From contig CP137679.1 in assembly GCA_037976565.1 (NCBI GenBank), positions 8,787,973-8,851,972 on the forward strand: 64,000 nucleotides of DNA. Reading direction: 5' to 3'. Below are positions 12,150 through 21,992 of this stretch, one piece after another (within the stretch, counting starts at the first letter, position 1; every line of letters begins with the position of its first letter). The notes under the pieces were generated by a model. That model ran no database searches. It saw only the letters and a program-made list of their open reading frames with translations, and was not told the origin of the DNA. This DNA is from Mesocentrotus franciscanus (lineage: Eukaryota > Echinodermata > Echinoidea > Camarodonta > Strongylocentrotidae). The position numbers were made by a program, and so were the translations under genes.

Positions 12150-12485
12150 GCAAAAAACCTAGCCTCCCAAATAACCTAGAATTAGAAAGAACTAGAACCT
12201 GGCTGTTATAATTCCCAGCCAACCTGACAACACCTAGATTCTACAATAACCGAGAAATCTAGACAACTCGACTGTTATAACCCTCAGTCAAATTCATGCA
12301 GAAACGTGAGAAGACAACAATGTTTGTCTCACCACACACACACCAGTAATGCCCGAACCTGAAACGGCTACCCCAGCGGTGCCCGACGAGATCATAACAA
12401 CAAACGTAACGACATCGACAAGACACACACAGTACACACCGAACAGTTCGCTCACAAGTAACGTGTATAAAACCCGTCGCACGCA
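12150..12485 (-). other. Leader of the LTR element between inserted LINE and gag
   Basis: No domain seen. It contains two imperfect copies of a CTGTTATAA...CCTAGA-type phrase at about 12175-12275. It is bounded on one side by the LINE tail and on the other by the gag start. Confidence 0.5.
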
Positions 12486-13014
12486 ATTTCAATTCAATTC
12501 AATTCAAAATGGTTTATTTCAAATAAAACTTTCATCGCGGCGTTTAGCCGAATTACAAAAGTTTACAAGCAAAATTAATGACACATAATGTAATATATAA
12601 CATAACATAACATGGTGTATTGAATCTGACAAATAAATCAGTATAAATACGAGAAATATAGATTATTGCAACAATGGAAACATAAATTAGAAAGAAATCA
12701 GAATTAGCATAAAGTAACATAGTTCTGCTGAAATCATGTGAAAGAAAAAGGAATGAAGTAGGCAGTAATGGGGTAAACGGAGCAATTAGTGTATGTGGTG
12801 GAGAAAATCGAGAGTAGAACTGAAGAGTGAGGAGAAAAGTTTGCAAATACAATGTAAATTATTGAAATTAAGAGGGGGAGAGATTTAAAGAGGAAGAGCA
12901 AAGGCTGAGAGGTGGAAAGGCATATAACAAAGCGGTAGAAAGCGAAAATGGAAGGAAAAAAGGCATATAGGAGGATAAAGAAGAGAAGGGAAAATAAGAA
13001 GATTACGATGAAGA

Positions 13015-13085
13015 AAAAGAAGAAGAAGAAGAAAAAAGAAGAAGAAGAAAGGAAATTAAAAGAGTAAAAGAACAAAATAAAGTGA
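13015..13085. repeat. GAA-rich microsatellite in the LINE 3' UTR
   Basis: Runs of GAAGAAGAA and GAAAAA on the plus strand. A second, purer run lies at about 13420-13485. Both are part of the pyrimidine-rich LINE 3' UTR read on the minus strand. Confidence 0.8.
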
Positions 13086-13414
13086 AAACAAAATATACAA
13101 AATATACAACCATGCCTATGGACAAGAGATGGGAGTGAAGAGGGGTGATAAACTATTGTCATGACAGATTCAGTTAATTTCAGTTAAATTCAATTCAATA
13201 TGGTAAAACTATGGTAAAATTCATTAAACAAATACAATACAAGATTGGTATGAGTATAAACATAGGCAAAGGCAATGCAATAAAATCAAAGAGTGAAGGA
13301 AGAAGAAGAAGGAGAAGGGAAAGGAGAAGAATAGGAAGAAGGAGAAGAAGAAAATAAGTCTAGAAATAAAGAAAATAAGAAATAAAAGGAGGAAAAAAAG
13401 GAAAAAAGAGGAAG

Positions 13415-13490
13415 GAAAGGAAGAAGAAGAAGAAGAAGAAGAAGAAGAAGAAGAAGAAGAAGAAGAAAAAGAAGAAGAAAAAGAAGGGAG
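13415..13490. repeat. (GAA)n microsatellite
   Basis: About 20 near-perfect GAA units on the plus strand inside the LINE 3' UTR. They give rise to spurious poly-Leu, poly-Phe and poly-Ser open frames on the minus strand. Confidence 0.9.
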
Positions 13491-13569
13491 TCAAAGAACA
13501 ACAAAGCAAAAGCAACCAAAAAGCTGATAAAATTGCCAGGCCTGAAGGATACAAGAAAAGGATGATCGT

Positions 13570-14752
13570 TCATCGTTTACTTAGGTTCAGTGCACGGATG
13601 AGGTACGGAATTGCACTATTTTGCATTCGTTTCGTTTTACATCTCAGTTCAGGGATTTGTGGTTTACGTCTTAGTGTTCTTAAATTATTTTCCGGAGGGA
13701 AATACTGCTTAAATTGGTCAGTGTAGAGTAGGGTCTTTTGGAAGAACGACAAGCACAAACTTTTTCTTCTATCAGAAAGAGATTCGAGGTTCAATTGATC
13801 TAGGACAGTGTCATAAGTTGAGTAACGTGCACCGAGAATCACTCTCAAAACTCTCTTTTGGACTCTTTCTAACCTGGTGATTTGGTTTTGGGTGAGGCTC
13901 CATTCCATACAGGGCTGCATATTCAATTACAGGCCTTATGTAGCACCTATATATGGTCAACAAGTCATCATAGGGTAGACCATGACGTTTCAATAGTCTA
14001 AGCATATGAATCTTACTGTTTGCTCTCTTTATGATATCATTTATGTTTGGTCCCATTTTAAGTCATTCTGAATAATGACTCCTAATATTTTGGTGGATTT
14101 AACAGTTGCCAGTACTTGATTTCCGATACAAACTGCAGGATCGATTTGGGGAGACCGTAGGAAACAAACATTCATTTGAGCACATTTTGGGGGGTTCATC
14201 TTCATATGATGATGATCACACCAGGTTAGAAGATAGTCCATAGACTTTTGTAAATCAGATGGTTGAGTACAGTTTCTACATTCCACAATTGACAGGTCAT
14301 CGACATATTTGAAGGTAGTTGAGTTCTGGAAAGATGGATTAATGTCATTAACCATCGCTAGAAATATTATGGGACCTAATCTAGTTCCCTGAGGAACACC
14401 TGCATGTAATGACACCCAATCAGAACACGTTGAATGGTATCGTACACACTGCTGACGGGAACATAACAAATCAGCAATCCATGGAATAATGGCAGACCTG
14501 GTGCCAAGGTCGATAAGTTTTCTAATAGCTATCGTGTGGTCAACCCTATCAAAGGCTTTGGTAAAATCAGTTACAATTACCGAAGATGTAGCTTTGGGTT
14601 TATCAGCATTTTGGAATAACAGATGTAGCATGTTTATCAAGTATTGATTTGTTGAGAGGAACTTTCTATTACCAAATTGATTAGGGTCAATGTAACATGC
14701 CAGTTTGCCAGCGCCAATATCATCACGAAAATCGCCTGAAAATCATACCTTC
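13570..14752 (-). pseudogene. LINE reverse transcriptase fragment
   Basis: Two overlapping frames (14041-14640 extended upstream to about 14752, and 13570-14056 in pieces) cover the RT palm and the C-terminal tail. Visible motifs are the LINE-type QFGNRKF, the first catalytic Asp in VTDFTKAFDRVDH, PQGTRLGP and the YVDD box. The frame changes around 14050 and again around 13920, so no single protein is made here. The family would reverse-transcribe its RNA at a nicked target; this copy lacks an endonuclease and is dead. Confidence 0.85.
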
Positions 14753-14781
14753 CACTTTATACTCCTGGCCAAGCCCCCATT

Positions 14782-14987
14782 TGTTACGAGTGATGTCCTC
14801 CACCCGTTGTCCCCAGGTCCTTACGTCACTCAACAGACGACAACATTACACAAAGTGGTTTGATTTCAGGAACCGATCTTATTCAATCGTCATTTCGAGC
14901 TCTGTTCTTCAACTCCAAAACTAAACTAACTCGTCCTCAGGACAAGTATATACATTGTATCTCGCTACATTCGATACACCCATCACA
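14782..14987 (-). repeat. 5' LTR of the Gmr1-like element
   Basis: 206 bp, TG...CA, nearly identical to 6143-6348. The visible differences are a C/T and an A/G in the stretch before CTCGCTACATTCG. Two bases inside it on the minus strand, TGGGGGCTTGGCCAGG begins, a plausible tRNA primer-binding site; the tRNA was not identified. The duplicate AATG follows at 14988-14991. Confidence 0.93.
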
Positions 14988-15060
14988 AATGTCACGTTTT
15001 TAAGATTCCAAATTTACACTACTTCAAGATAAAATTTCCCCTTAAAGGTAATACAAAGTT
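14988..15060. repeat. Dispersed repeat R, copy A resumed after the LTR element
   Basis: CAAATTTACACTACTTCAAG followed by ATAAAATTTCC matches the complement of 32080-32110. This shows that sequence on the two sides of the LTR element was once contiguous. Confidence 0.75.
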
Positions 15061-16225
15061 TTGGGAATATTTCAATTTTTGTGGATCATGAAATTTGAAA
15101 TTTTCATTATCATTGTGAAGCCTAGTGTTAGAACACTCAACTCTAACAAAATTGGGCTCTAAAACACTTTTGATTTGGAGAAAAAAAAATTGTTTTAAAT
15201 AAAAAAATTTACCGGTGCTCCCGGTAAATTTGGTATAGCTCCCTCTCAGTTCGAAAATGTACATGTCATCTGAAGAGCATAACACATATATAACACTATT
15301 GTCAAAGTGTAATAATTAACATGTTTTGACACCAAATCATATTACCAGACTAATCAAATATATATAATCATGAAGATATATTTTTTTAAGTCAAGTTGCC
15401 TTAGTGTATGATTTTTATACTGTCTCGTTAATTAAAAAAAAAAATACTTGTCTGTACACTGTAATCGTAATATATAATTTTATAATCGATCAGGACGCCA
15501 TCTTTACTGCAATTACTGTACTTAATTCAGTACGTAAATCTATGCATTTCCTGCTCGGTCCTGCCGGAATATTCAGTGTTGTTCTCTTTAACTTATTTTT
15601 CCATTTCCATCTCTTAATCGTTTCTGTGTTTTCAAATTGAAATGCATTTGTTATGACTCGGCTATGCTGTTTCGCCAGCTATGTGAACGAACGGGCCGTG
15701 TCTGTATGTTGTGGGAGTGATTGTGCAGTACGCTGGCATTGATCCCAGGCCCAGTGCAGTGTAGTACAGTATGTGCGTTGGCTTGGCCCGGCCGAAGACG
15801 CATCCCAGGCTTGCATTTTCTGAGCACATGTATTTTGGGGATAATCTCAAAATACCCCGCAAGGCGCAAAGTCGTTGTACAGGGACAGTTTTGGGTAATC
15901 ATTTATAGACAGAACGTAACATTATTTATTTTTTATTTCTTTATTTTAAAAGAAGAAGATACATTTAATCATACAAACAAAGATTTAATAATCAATAATT
16001 AGGTCGACTTGACGTTTTCCCCAACAGTCAATCATGTACTGCACATTCTTATTTTGAGATCATCCCTTATTGAGGAATGTTGTTCTGGCTAGAGGTCAGA
16101 GAGGTCAGTTATTCGTGAATTGCTACACGCGTTTTGGACTAATATCTCCCTTTCCGTATATAATATATACTATACGGCTATAGAAAGAGAGTCTCTTTCT
16201 ATAGCCGTGGACCTATGTTACTCTC
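15061..16225. other. Noncoding, nothing recognised
   Basis: AT-rich, with a moderately GC-rich patch at about 15660-15860 that has no convincing exon. No repeat partner was seen in this window. Confidence 0.4.
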
Positions 16226-16307
16226 ACTTGATATTCTCTCTCTCTCTCTCTCTCTCTCTTCCTTCTATATCCCTCTCATCTCCCCCTCTTTCTCCTGAAG
16301 TATCCCT

Positions 16308-16338
<31 letters not shown>

Positions 16339-16441
16339 ATTGATCCCTCACTATTCTGTTACTCTCTCTCCCTCTCTCCCTCTCTCTCTCTCTCATCCTC
16401 TCTCTTACCCCTCTCTCTTTCCCTCTCTCTCTCTCTCTTCC

Positions 16442-16472
<31 letters not shown>

Positions 16473-16530
16473 ACCTATCTCTCTCAATTATTACTCATTC
16501 ATCTTTCTTTATCTCCAACTTTCTTTCTCT
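16226..16530. repeat. (TC)n-rich microsatellite
   Basis: Long interrupted runs of CTCTCT on the plus strand over about 300 bases. The overlapping Ser/Leu-rich open frames are an artefact of this repeat. Confidence 0.95.
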
Positions 16531-16871
16531 CTTTCTGAATTGAGAAGTTGGGCCTAAGCCCTAAGTGAATTGGATGCACACAAATACAATAAAAATAAAA
16601 ACAACAACTGCATATTATTGTGAAGCTCGAAATAATCTAACTTTCAAATTTGACAGGCCTATTATTATGCAGCCTGGTGAGTAAAACAATTCACACTATT
16701 TTTTTAATGCCATTATGGTATGCCCACTAAACGCATATTGAAAAGCATTTGTTTTTGCTGTCCAGACTGATAATCTTCAAGTTGACATTGGACCTTCTTA
16801 CCCATTTCTCAAACTGAGAGAATGGCACTGTCCACTGTCAAGTGAAAAGATAAAGTAATGTAGATTTATTC

Positions 16872-17110
16872 AGGGGCGGATCCAGCCGGCGGCAAGGGAG
16901 GGGGCCTAAAAAGGGGCCCACTTCGTGCGAAAAATTTGAAAATCGTGCCGGTCGATTTTTCGCTCGGGGGGGGGGGGTGGGGGTGGGGGTTGTGAGCGCA
17001 ACTTTTTTTGGCACCCGAAAAAACGTTTTCCATCCGGGAGGAGTTATTTTTCCACCGCCACCCCCCCTCTTGGGCGCCAGGGGTAGTGAGCACAATTTTT
17101 TTGGGGGGCA
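16872..17110. mobile_element. GGATCC-terminus MITE-like repeat, copy 1
   Basis: Begins AGGGGCGGATCCAGCCGGC and contains AAAATCGTGCCGGTCGATTT then GTGAGCGCAACTTTTTTTGG, which match in inverted orientation the repeats at 42831-43095 and about 61700-61790. G-runs and C-runs inside may be assembly-sensitive. Short, noncoding and terminally conserved, so a non-autonomous element is likely. Confidence 0.65.
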
Positions 17111-17119
17111 TCCCTAAAA

Positions 17120-17290
17120 AAAATAATAAAAAATAATAATCACAAAAACGATAGAAGATCTCATTCGCGTGAAAGGGCTGTATTTTTTTATGGGGGGATG
17201 TAGATGAGGATGATATCACAAGGATAATAATAATCACAAAAAACGATAGAAGTTCTCATTCGCATGATAGGACCGTATTTTTGGGTTTGG
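17120..17290. repeat. Short tandem repeat, unit ACAAGGATAATAATAATCAC...
   Basis: Two copies of a unit with AATCACAAAAACGATAGAAG, TCTCATTCGC and a GTATTTTT...GGGG stretch. The same unit occurs at 21296-21540, so related units lie on both sides of the satellite block. Confidence 0.75.
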
Positions 17291-17745
17291 GACGTTTCGT
17301 TAAATTATTAGAGAAAGAAGACGATTCGTTGTACCGTTCTCGACTCTTAATCCTTGTCTGAATTGAGTTTCCTCTCGCGCGAAGCGCGGAAGCTTTGACG
17401 TTTCATTAAATTATTAGAGAAAGAAGACGATTCGTTGTACCGTTCTCGATTCACTTCCCAAGCTTTGACGTTTCATTAAATTAGAGAAAGAAGACGATTC
17501 GTTGTACCGTTCTCGACTCTTAATCCTTGTCTGAATTAAATTTCCCCTCCGCGCGAAGCGCAGAAGCTTTGACGTTTCATTAAATTATTAGAGAAAGGAA
17601 CAATTCGTTGTACCGTTCTCGACTCTTAATCCTTGTCCGAATTCAGTTTTCCCTCGAAGCGCGTAAGCTTTGAGGTTTCATTAAAATATTAGAGAAAGAG
17701 GACGATTCGTTGTACCGTTCTCGACTCTTATTCCTTGTCTAGTCG
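17291..17745. repeat. Satellite AAGCTTTGACGTTTCATTAA, left array
   Basis: Monomers begin (AAGCTTTGACG) at about 17390, 17460, 17564 and 17665, with a first partial one at 17291. Each holds TTAAATTATTAGAGAAAG and GATTCGTTGTACCGTTCTCG. Several end in a GCGCGAAGCGCG palindrome. Monomer lengths vary from about 70 to 104. Confidence 0.92.
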
Positions 17746-19110
17746 CTGGAAATTAGGGGCACGTTTAATAATGAGAGGAAAAGGGGACACTTACCAAAAG
17801 GGATAAGACACTTATTAGAATAGAAAAGCAGCACGTGTCAAAGTACAAAGGCTAATTACCAGAGGTGAAAATGGAGCACTTCTTACACCTAAACAAAGAG
17901 GCACTTATGAGAATGGAAAATGGGCATTTGTCGACGGAAAAGAGGCACCCATCAGATTTTGATAGGGGCTTTTGTAAGAAGTGAAAAGGGGCATTTATGA
18001 AAAAGGGATAGGTTCCTTATTAGAAAGAAAAAGGGCACGTATTATTGTTAAACTGGTAATTACCAGAGGTGAAAAGGAGCACTTATCGCATCTGAAAAGG
18101 GGCACTGACCATATATGAAAAGAGGCACTTATGAGAATAAAAAATGGGCACTAATAATAAAGGGAAATGTGCATTTGTTGAAAAAAGGGGCACCGATCAG
18201 ATTTTAATAGGTGCATTTATCGGAGGTAAAAGGGGGGCTTTTATTAGAAGGGGGAAGTGGCTCTTATTAAAAAGAAAAAGAGGCACATGCTAAAATAAAC
18301 GGGGCACTTATCAGAGATGAAAAGAGGTAATCATGAGAAGGGAAGGGGCACTTATAAGAAGGAAAAAGAGCTTTTATTAGGAAGGAAAAGGGAGACGTGT
18401 CAAAATAAAAGTGGCATTTATTAGAGATGAAAAGAGCACTTATCAGGTGGGAAGGTGCACTTGTCAAATTAAAACGAGTATCTCTCAGAATTGAAAATAG
18501 GGTCATTTACAAGAGATGAAAAAGAACTTATTATGAGAATGAAAAGGAACTATTTTCATAGGTAAAGGGCATTTATGAGAAGGGCTCTTTTTAATGGGGC
18601 ACTTATCATAAGGAAAAGAGGCACTTATTAGAAAGGAAAGGGGGCACATGTGAAAAGATAAGGTGCGTTTATCCGAGTTAAAAAGGGTAGTTATTAAAAG
18701 AGGAAGGGGCACTTCTTACAAAGGAAATGGGGCACCTGTCAAAGCAAAAGGGGCACCTCTCAGATTTGAATAGGACAGTTATCAGAGGTGAAGAGGGCGC
18801 TTATCAAAAGTGAAAAAGGGCGCTTCTCGTACCTGAAAAGGGGCACTTACTAGAGATTAAAAGGGCACTTATGAGAATATTGCAAAGGAAAATGGAAACT
18901 TGTTGAAGGAAAAGGGGTAAGTGTCAAAATAAAGGGGCACTTATCAGAGGTGGAAAGGGAAGGGGCACTTTAAAAATGAATAGGGGCACTTTTCCTATGT
19001 AAAAGGGGCACTTTACAAAGTTAAAGGGCATTTTCCTATGTAAAGGGGCACTTTTGGGGTTCTTGAAAAGTGGGAGGGCACTGCCCCCCCCCCCGGGAGC
19101 GCCGCCTCTG
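17746..19110. repeat. Degenerate tandem array of GGGGCACTTATnAGA units
   Basis: About forty imperfect units of roughly 30 bases, core GAAAAGGGGCACTTATCAGA. Recurrent variants (GGCACGTGTCAAA, GGGCATTTGTTGA, GGCACCGATCAGATTTTAAT) reappear in similar order about every 200 bases, suggesting amplification of longer blocks. It sits between two arrays of the AAGCTTTGACG satellite. No conserved frame. Confidence 0.88.
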
Positions 19111-19116
19111 CCCCGG

Positions 19117-20310
19117 AAGCTTTGATGTTTCATTAAATTATTAGAGAAAGGAGACGATCCGTTGTACCGTTCTCGACTCTTAATCCTTGTCTGAATTAAA
19201 TTTTCCCCCTCCCGCGCGAAGCGGGGAAGCTTTGACGTTTCATTAAATTATTAGAGAAAGAAGACGATTCGTTGTACCGTTCTCGATTCAGTTCCCCCGC
19301 GCGAAGCGCGAAGCTTTGACGTTTCATTAAATTATTAGAGAGAGGAACGATTCGTTGTACCGTTCTCGACTCTTAATCCTGGTCTGAATTCAGTTTCACC
19401 CAAGCTTTGACGTTTCATTAAATTATTAGAGAAAGAAGACGATCCGTTGTACCGTTCTCGACTCTTAATCCTTGTCTGAATTAAATTTTCCCCTCCCGCG
19501 CGAAGCGGGAAGCTTTGACGTTTCATTAAATTATTAGAAAGAAGACGATTCGTTGTACCGTTCTCGATTCAGTTCCCCGCGCGCAGCGCGGAAGCTTTGA
19601 CGTTTCATTAAATTATTAGAGAGAGGAACGATTCGTTGTACCGTTCTCGACTCTTAATCCTGGTCTGAATTCAGTTTCACCCAAGCTTTGACGTTTCATT
19701 AAATTATTAGAGAAAGAGACGATCCGTTGTACCGTTCTCGACTCTTAATCCTTGTCTGAATTAAATTTCCCCCTCCCGCGCGAAGCGGGAAGCTTTGACG
19801 TTTCATTAAATTATTAGAAAAAGAAGACGATTCGTTGTACCGTTCTCGATTCAGTTCCCCCCGCGCGAAGCTTTGACGTTTCATTAAATTATTAGAGAGG
19901 AACGATTCGTTGTACCGTTCTCGACTCTTAATCCTGGTCTGAATTCAGTTTCACCCAAGCTTTGACGTTTCATTAAATTATTAGAGAAAGAAGACGATCC
20001 GTTGTACCGTTCTCGACTCTTAATCCTTGTCTGAATTAAATTTTCCCCTCCCGCGAAGCGGGGAAGCTTTGACGTTTCATTAAATTATTAGAAAAAGAAA
20101 ACGATTCGTTGTACCGTTCTAGATTCAGTTCCCCGCGCGAAGCGCGGAAGCTGACGTTTCATTAAATTATTAGAGAGAGAACGATTCGTTGTACCGTTCT
20201 CGACTCTTAATCCTGGTCTGAATTCAGTTTCACCCAAGCTTTGACGTTTCATTAAATTATTAGAGAAAGGAGACGATTCGTTGTACAGTTCTCTACTCCT
20301 TTTCCCTTTT
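19117..20310. repeat. Trimeric higher-order repeat of the AAGCTTTGACG satellite
   Basis: Three monomer types alternate strictly. A is 107-110 bp, ends TTAAATTTTCCCC...CGCGAAGCG, and starts at 19117, 19402, 19683, 19957 and 20236. B is 78-84 bp, has TTCTCGATTCAGTTCCC, and starts at 19227, 19510, 19790 and 20064. C is 88-91 bp, has TTAATCCTGGTCTGAATTCA, and starts at 19311, 19592, 19868 and 20148. The A-B-C block is 274-285 bp and occurs four times, plus a final partial A. Confidence 0.95.
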
Positions 20311-20430
20311 TCTTCCTACGTCCTCTTATTTTTTTCTCTTCTCTCTCTCTCTCTCTCTCTCTTTTTGGCCGGCGTTTTTTTTTTTTTTTTGGGGGGCGAC
20401 TGCCCCATCGTCCCTGGCTACGCGCCTGAA
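20311..20430. repeat. Pyrimidine run and MITE terminus CCCTGGCTACGCGCCTG
   Basis: A CTCTCT run (20339-20362) and a T-run then G-run lead into CCCTGGCTACGCGCCTG at 20413-20429. The complement of that phrase, CAGGCGCGTAGCCAGGG, looks like the end of a common non-autonomous DNA transposon type. The opposite end was not found. Confidence 0.55.
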
Positions 20431-20835
20431 GCCTGAAGGGTCTTACGCATTCAATTACGGTCAGATGAGCATATTTTGATACCTTATTAGTTTGTGACAC
20501 CTGCAGGTTACTAATTGCCTTGGGGTACAGGGGCGGAACCCCAGAAGCTCAGGGTTTGAGGGAATAAATTACGCGGTCAGATGAGCATTCAGGGGCCGGC
20601 CGTAGCGCCCTGATGGGGTCCAGGGGCGGAGCCGCCGGAAGCTCAGGGTTTTAGGCATTTAATTACGGTCAGATGAGCATACTGTGATAACTTATTTGTG
20701 ACACATGCAGGTTACTAACAGGCGTGGGGTCCAGGGGGCGAAGCACCAAGAAGCTCAGGGGTTTCAGGCAATAAATTACGGTCAGATGAGCATGCATATT
20801 TTGATATCTCATTTGTGACACTGGCAGGTCGCTAT
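20431..20835. repeat. Tandem repeat, unit containing TTACGGTCAGATGAGCAT
   Basis: The phrase recurs at about 20456, 20570, 20665 and 20778, with GGGGTCCAGGGGCGG, AGAAGCTCAGGG and TTTGTGACAC between copies. Unit length is about 95-120 bases and imperfect. Noncoding. Confidence 0.85.
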
Positions 20836-21024
20836 TCTTTCTTTCTTTCTATCACTCTTTTCCAAAAAGGTGAGGGGTTCGAGCCCCACCCCCGAGCACC
20901 GCCGTTCCGCAGGTCCTGACATGAATGCTTCTAAATAAGCATATTTTTTTGCCCGTCTGTAAATTTGGGAATGACTCATTTTCCAACAAACGCATACAAA
21001 AGTATAAATTTTTTAAAAAGTGCG

Positions 21025-21295
21025 AAAAATCCAGGAAAATCAAGTCATTTCAGCAACATTTGTAAATTACTGGTATCGAATTAGAAATAAACCACGTTTG
21101 AATTGTATTTCGGTGGTCAAATCCCGGAAAATCATGTCATTTCAGCAACATTTGTAAATCACTGGTATCGAATTAGAAATAAACCATGTTTGAATTTTAT
21201 TTGGGTGGTCAAATCCCGGAAAACAAGCCATTTCAGCAACATTTGTAAATCACTGGTATCGAATTAGAAATAAACCATGTTTGAATTTTATTTGG
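21025..21295. repeat. Three tandem copies of a 92-bp unit
   Basis: The unit contains TCATTTCAGCAACATTTGTA, CTGGTATCGAATTAGAAATA and TTTGGGTGGTCAAATCCCGG. Copies start at about 21032, 21125 and 21218. Confidence 0.92.
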
Positions 21296-21540
21296 ATGAT
21301 ATAATGACAAGGATAATAACCATAAAAACGATAGACGTTCTCATTACCGTGAAATTAAGAACCATATTTGTTTTTTTGATGGGGTTATGTAGATGTTGAT
21401 GATATGACAAGGATAATGATATAATCACAAAAACGATAGAAATTCTCATTTGCGTGAAGTGACCATATATTTGTGTGGATTTGGGTTATGCATGTAGATG
21501 AGGATGATATATATGACAATGATAATAAGGGCCTATAATA
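21296..21540. repeat. Tandem repeat sharing its unit with 17120-17290
   Basis: About three units of 85-100 bases with ATGACAAGGATAATAA, CAAAAACGATAGA, TTCTCATT and GTAGATG. It mirrors the block at the left side of the satellite. Confidence 0.8.
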
Positions 21541-21594
21541 TTTCGGAGAGAGATCGAGAGAGAGACGCGGTGAAATATAATTGGTTATAATCCA

Positions 21595-21992
21595 AACGGT
21601 ACAGGAAAAAACAAACGACGCTAGTTCAGAATCATATCCAAATTTCGACCCGTAACTCCGGGGTGGAGATACCCTAAGTATTACGGTAGATAACTTCACG
21701 CAGGCGCTCGACCGCACGCAACCCACCATGTATTGTGCAGCGGTTTGCCGTGAAACCTGTGAGAAAGTGTATACTAAAGTGTTCATTTTTCAGAAAAATA
21801 CTCCTCAAAAGATAAGAAATTTGACAAAAACAGGTAAGAAACATAACGGCTTTTAAATCATGACCATTATTTGAACAATCGATGAAGATTTAGTTGATTT
21901 TTGGTATGTTTTAGTAGGGTATCTTCACGCCGGAGTTAGGGGTCGAAGTCTAGATATGATTCTGAACTAGCGCCAAACAATAGTACCGTGTT
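21595..21992. mobile_element. MITE with about 75-bp terminal inverted repeats
   Basis: 21617-21675 (CTAGTTCAGAATCATATCCA..., AACTCCGGGGTGGAGATACC) is the imperfect complement of 21916-21975. Both ends lead into ACGGTAC. Interior about 240 bp with no ORF. Superfamily not determined. Confidence 0.75.

Larger units (their letters stand above)
12487..14760 (-). mobile_element. 5'-truncated CR1/Jockey-group LINE nested in the LTR element
   Basis: On the minus strand the sequence opens inside a reverse transcriptase (DPNQFGNRKF near 14690). It continues with DFTKAFDRVDH, AGVPQGTRLGP and the catalytic KYVDDLSIV, then a C-terminal RLERVQKRVLRVILGARYS region ending at 13570. A long pyrimidine-rich 3' UTR follows, with TTC runs, and ends in AATAAACC then a TTGAA repeat tail at 12487-12510. 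The endonuclease part is absent, as is typical of 5' truncation. The truncation point lies within about 30 bases of the primer-binding region of the host LTR element. Confidence 0.88.
6143..14987 (-). mobile_element. Gmr1-like Ty3/gypsy LTR retrotransposon, complete but mutated
   Basis: Two 206-bp direct repeats (6143-6348 and 14782-14987) start TG and end CA and are flanked by AATG at 6139-6142 and 14988-14991. Read on the minus strand the order is LTR, possible tRNA primer site (TGGGGGCTTGGCC from 14779), inserted LINE, gag, protease, integrase, reverse transcriptase, RNase H, polypurine tract (GAGGGGGAG, 6349-6357), LTR. Integrase lies before reverse transcriptase. That is Ty1/copia order, but the reverse transcriptase is clearly Ty3/gypsy, which matches the Gmr1-like group described from deuterostomes. 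The two LTRs differ at only 2 visible positions, yet gag, protease and integrase are broken by several frame lesions. Confidence 0.93.

Noticed and set aside
13286..13573. Leu/Phe-rich open frames on the minus strand
   Set aside because: They are translations of the GAA microsatellite in the LINE 3' UTR.
16120..16557. 145-codon Ser/Leu-rich open frame
   Set aside because: Created by the CT microsatellite; no start context or domain.
19335..19884. Repeated minus-strand frames beginning MKRQSF
   Set aside because: The frames follow the satellite monomer. They differ and stop between units, so they are not a conserved peptide array.
17291..20310. Possible CRISPR array
   Set aside because: Repeats are contiguous monomers without unique spacers, and the genome is eukaryotic.
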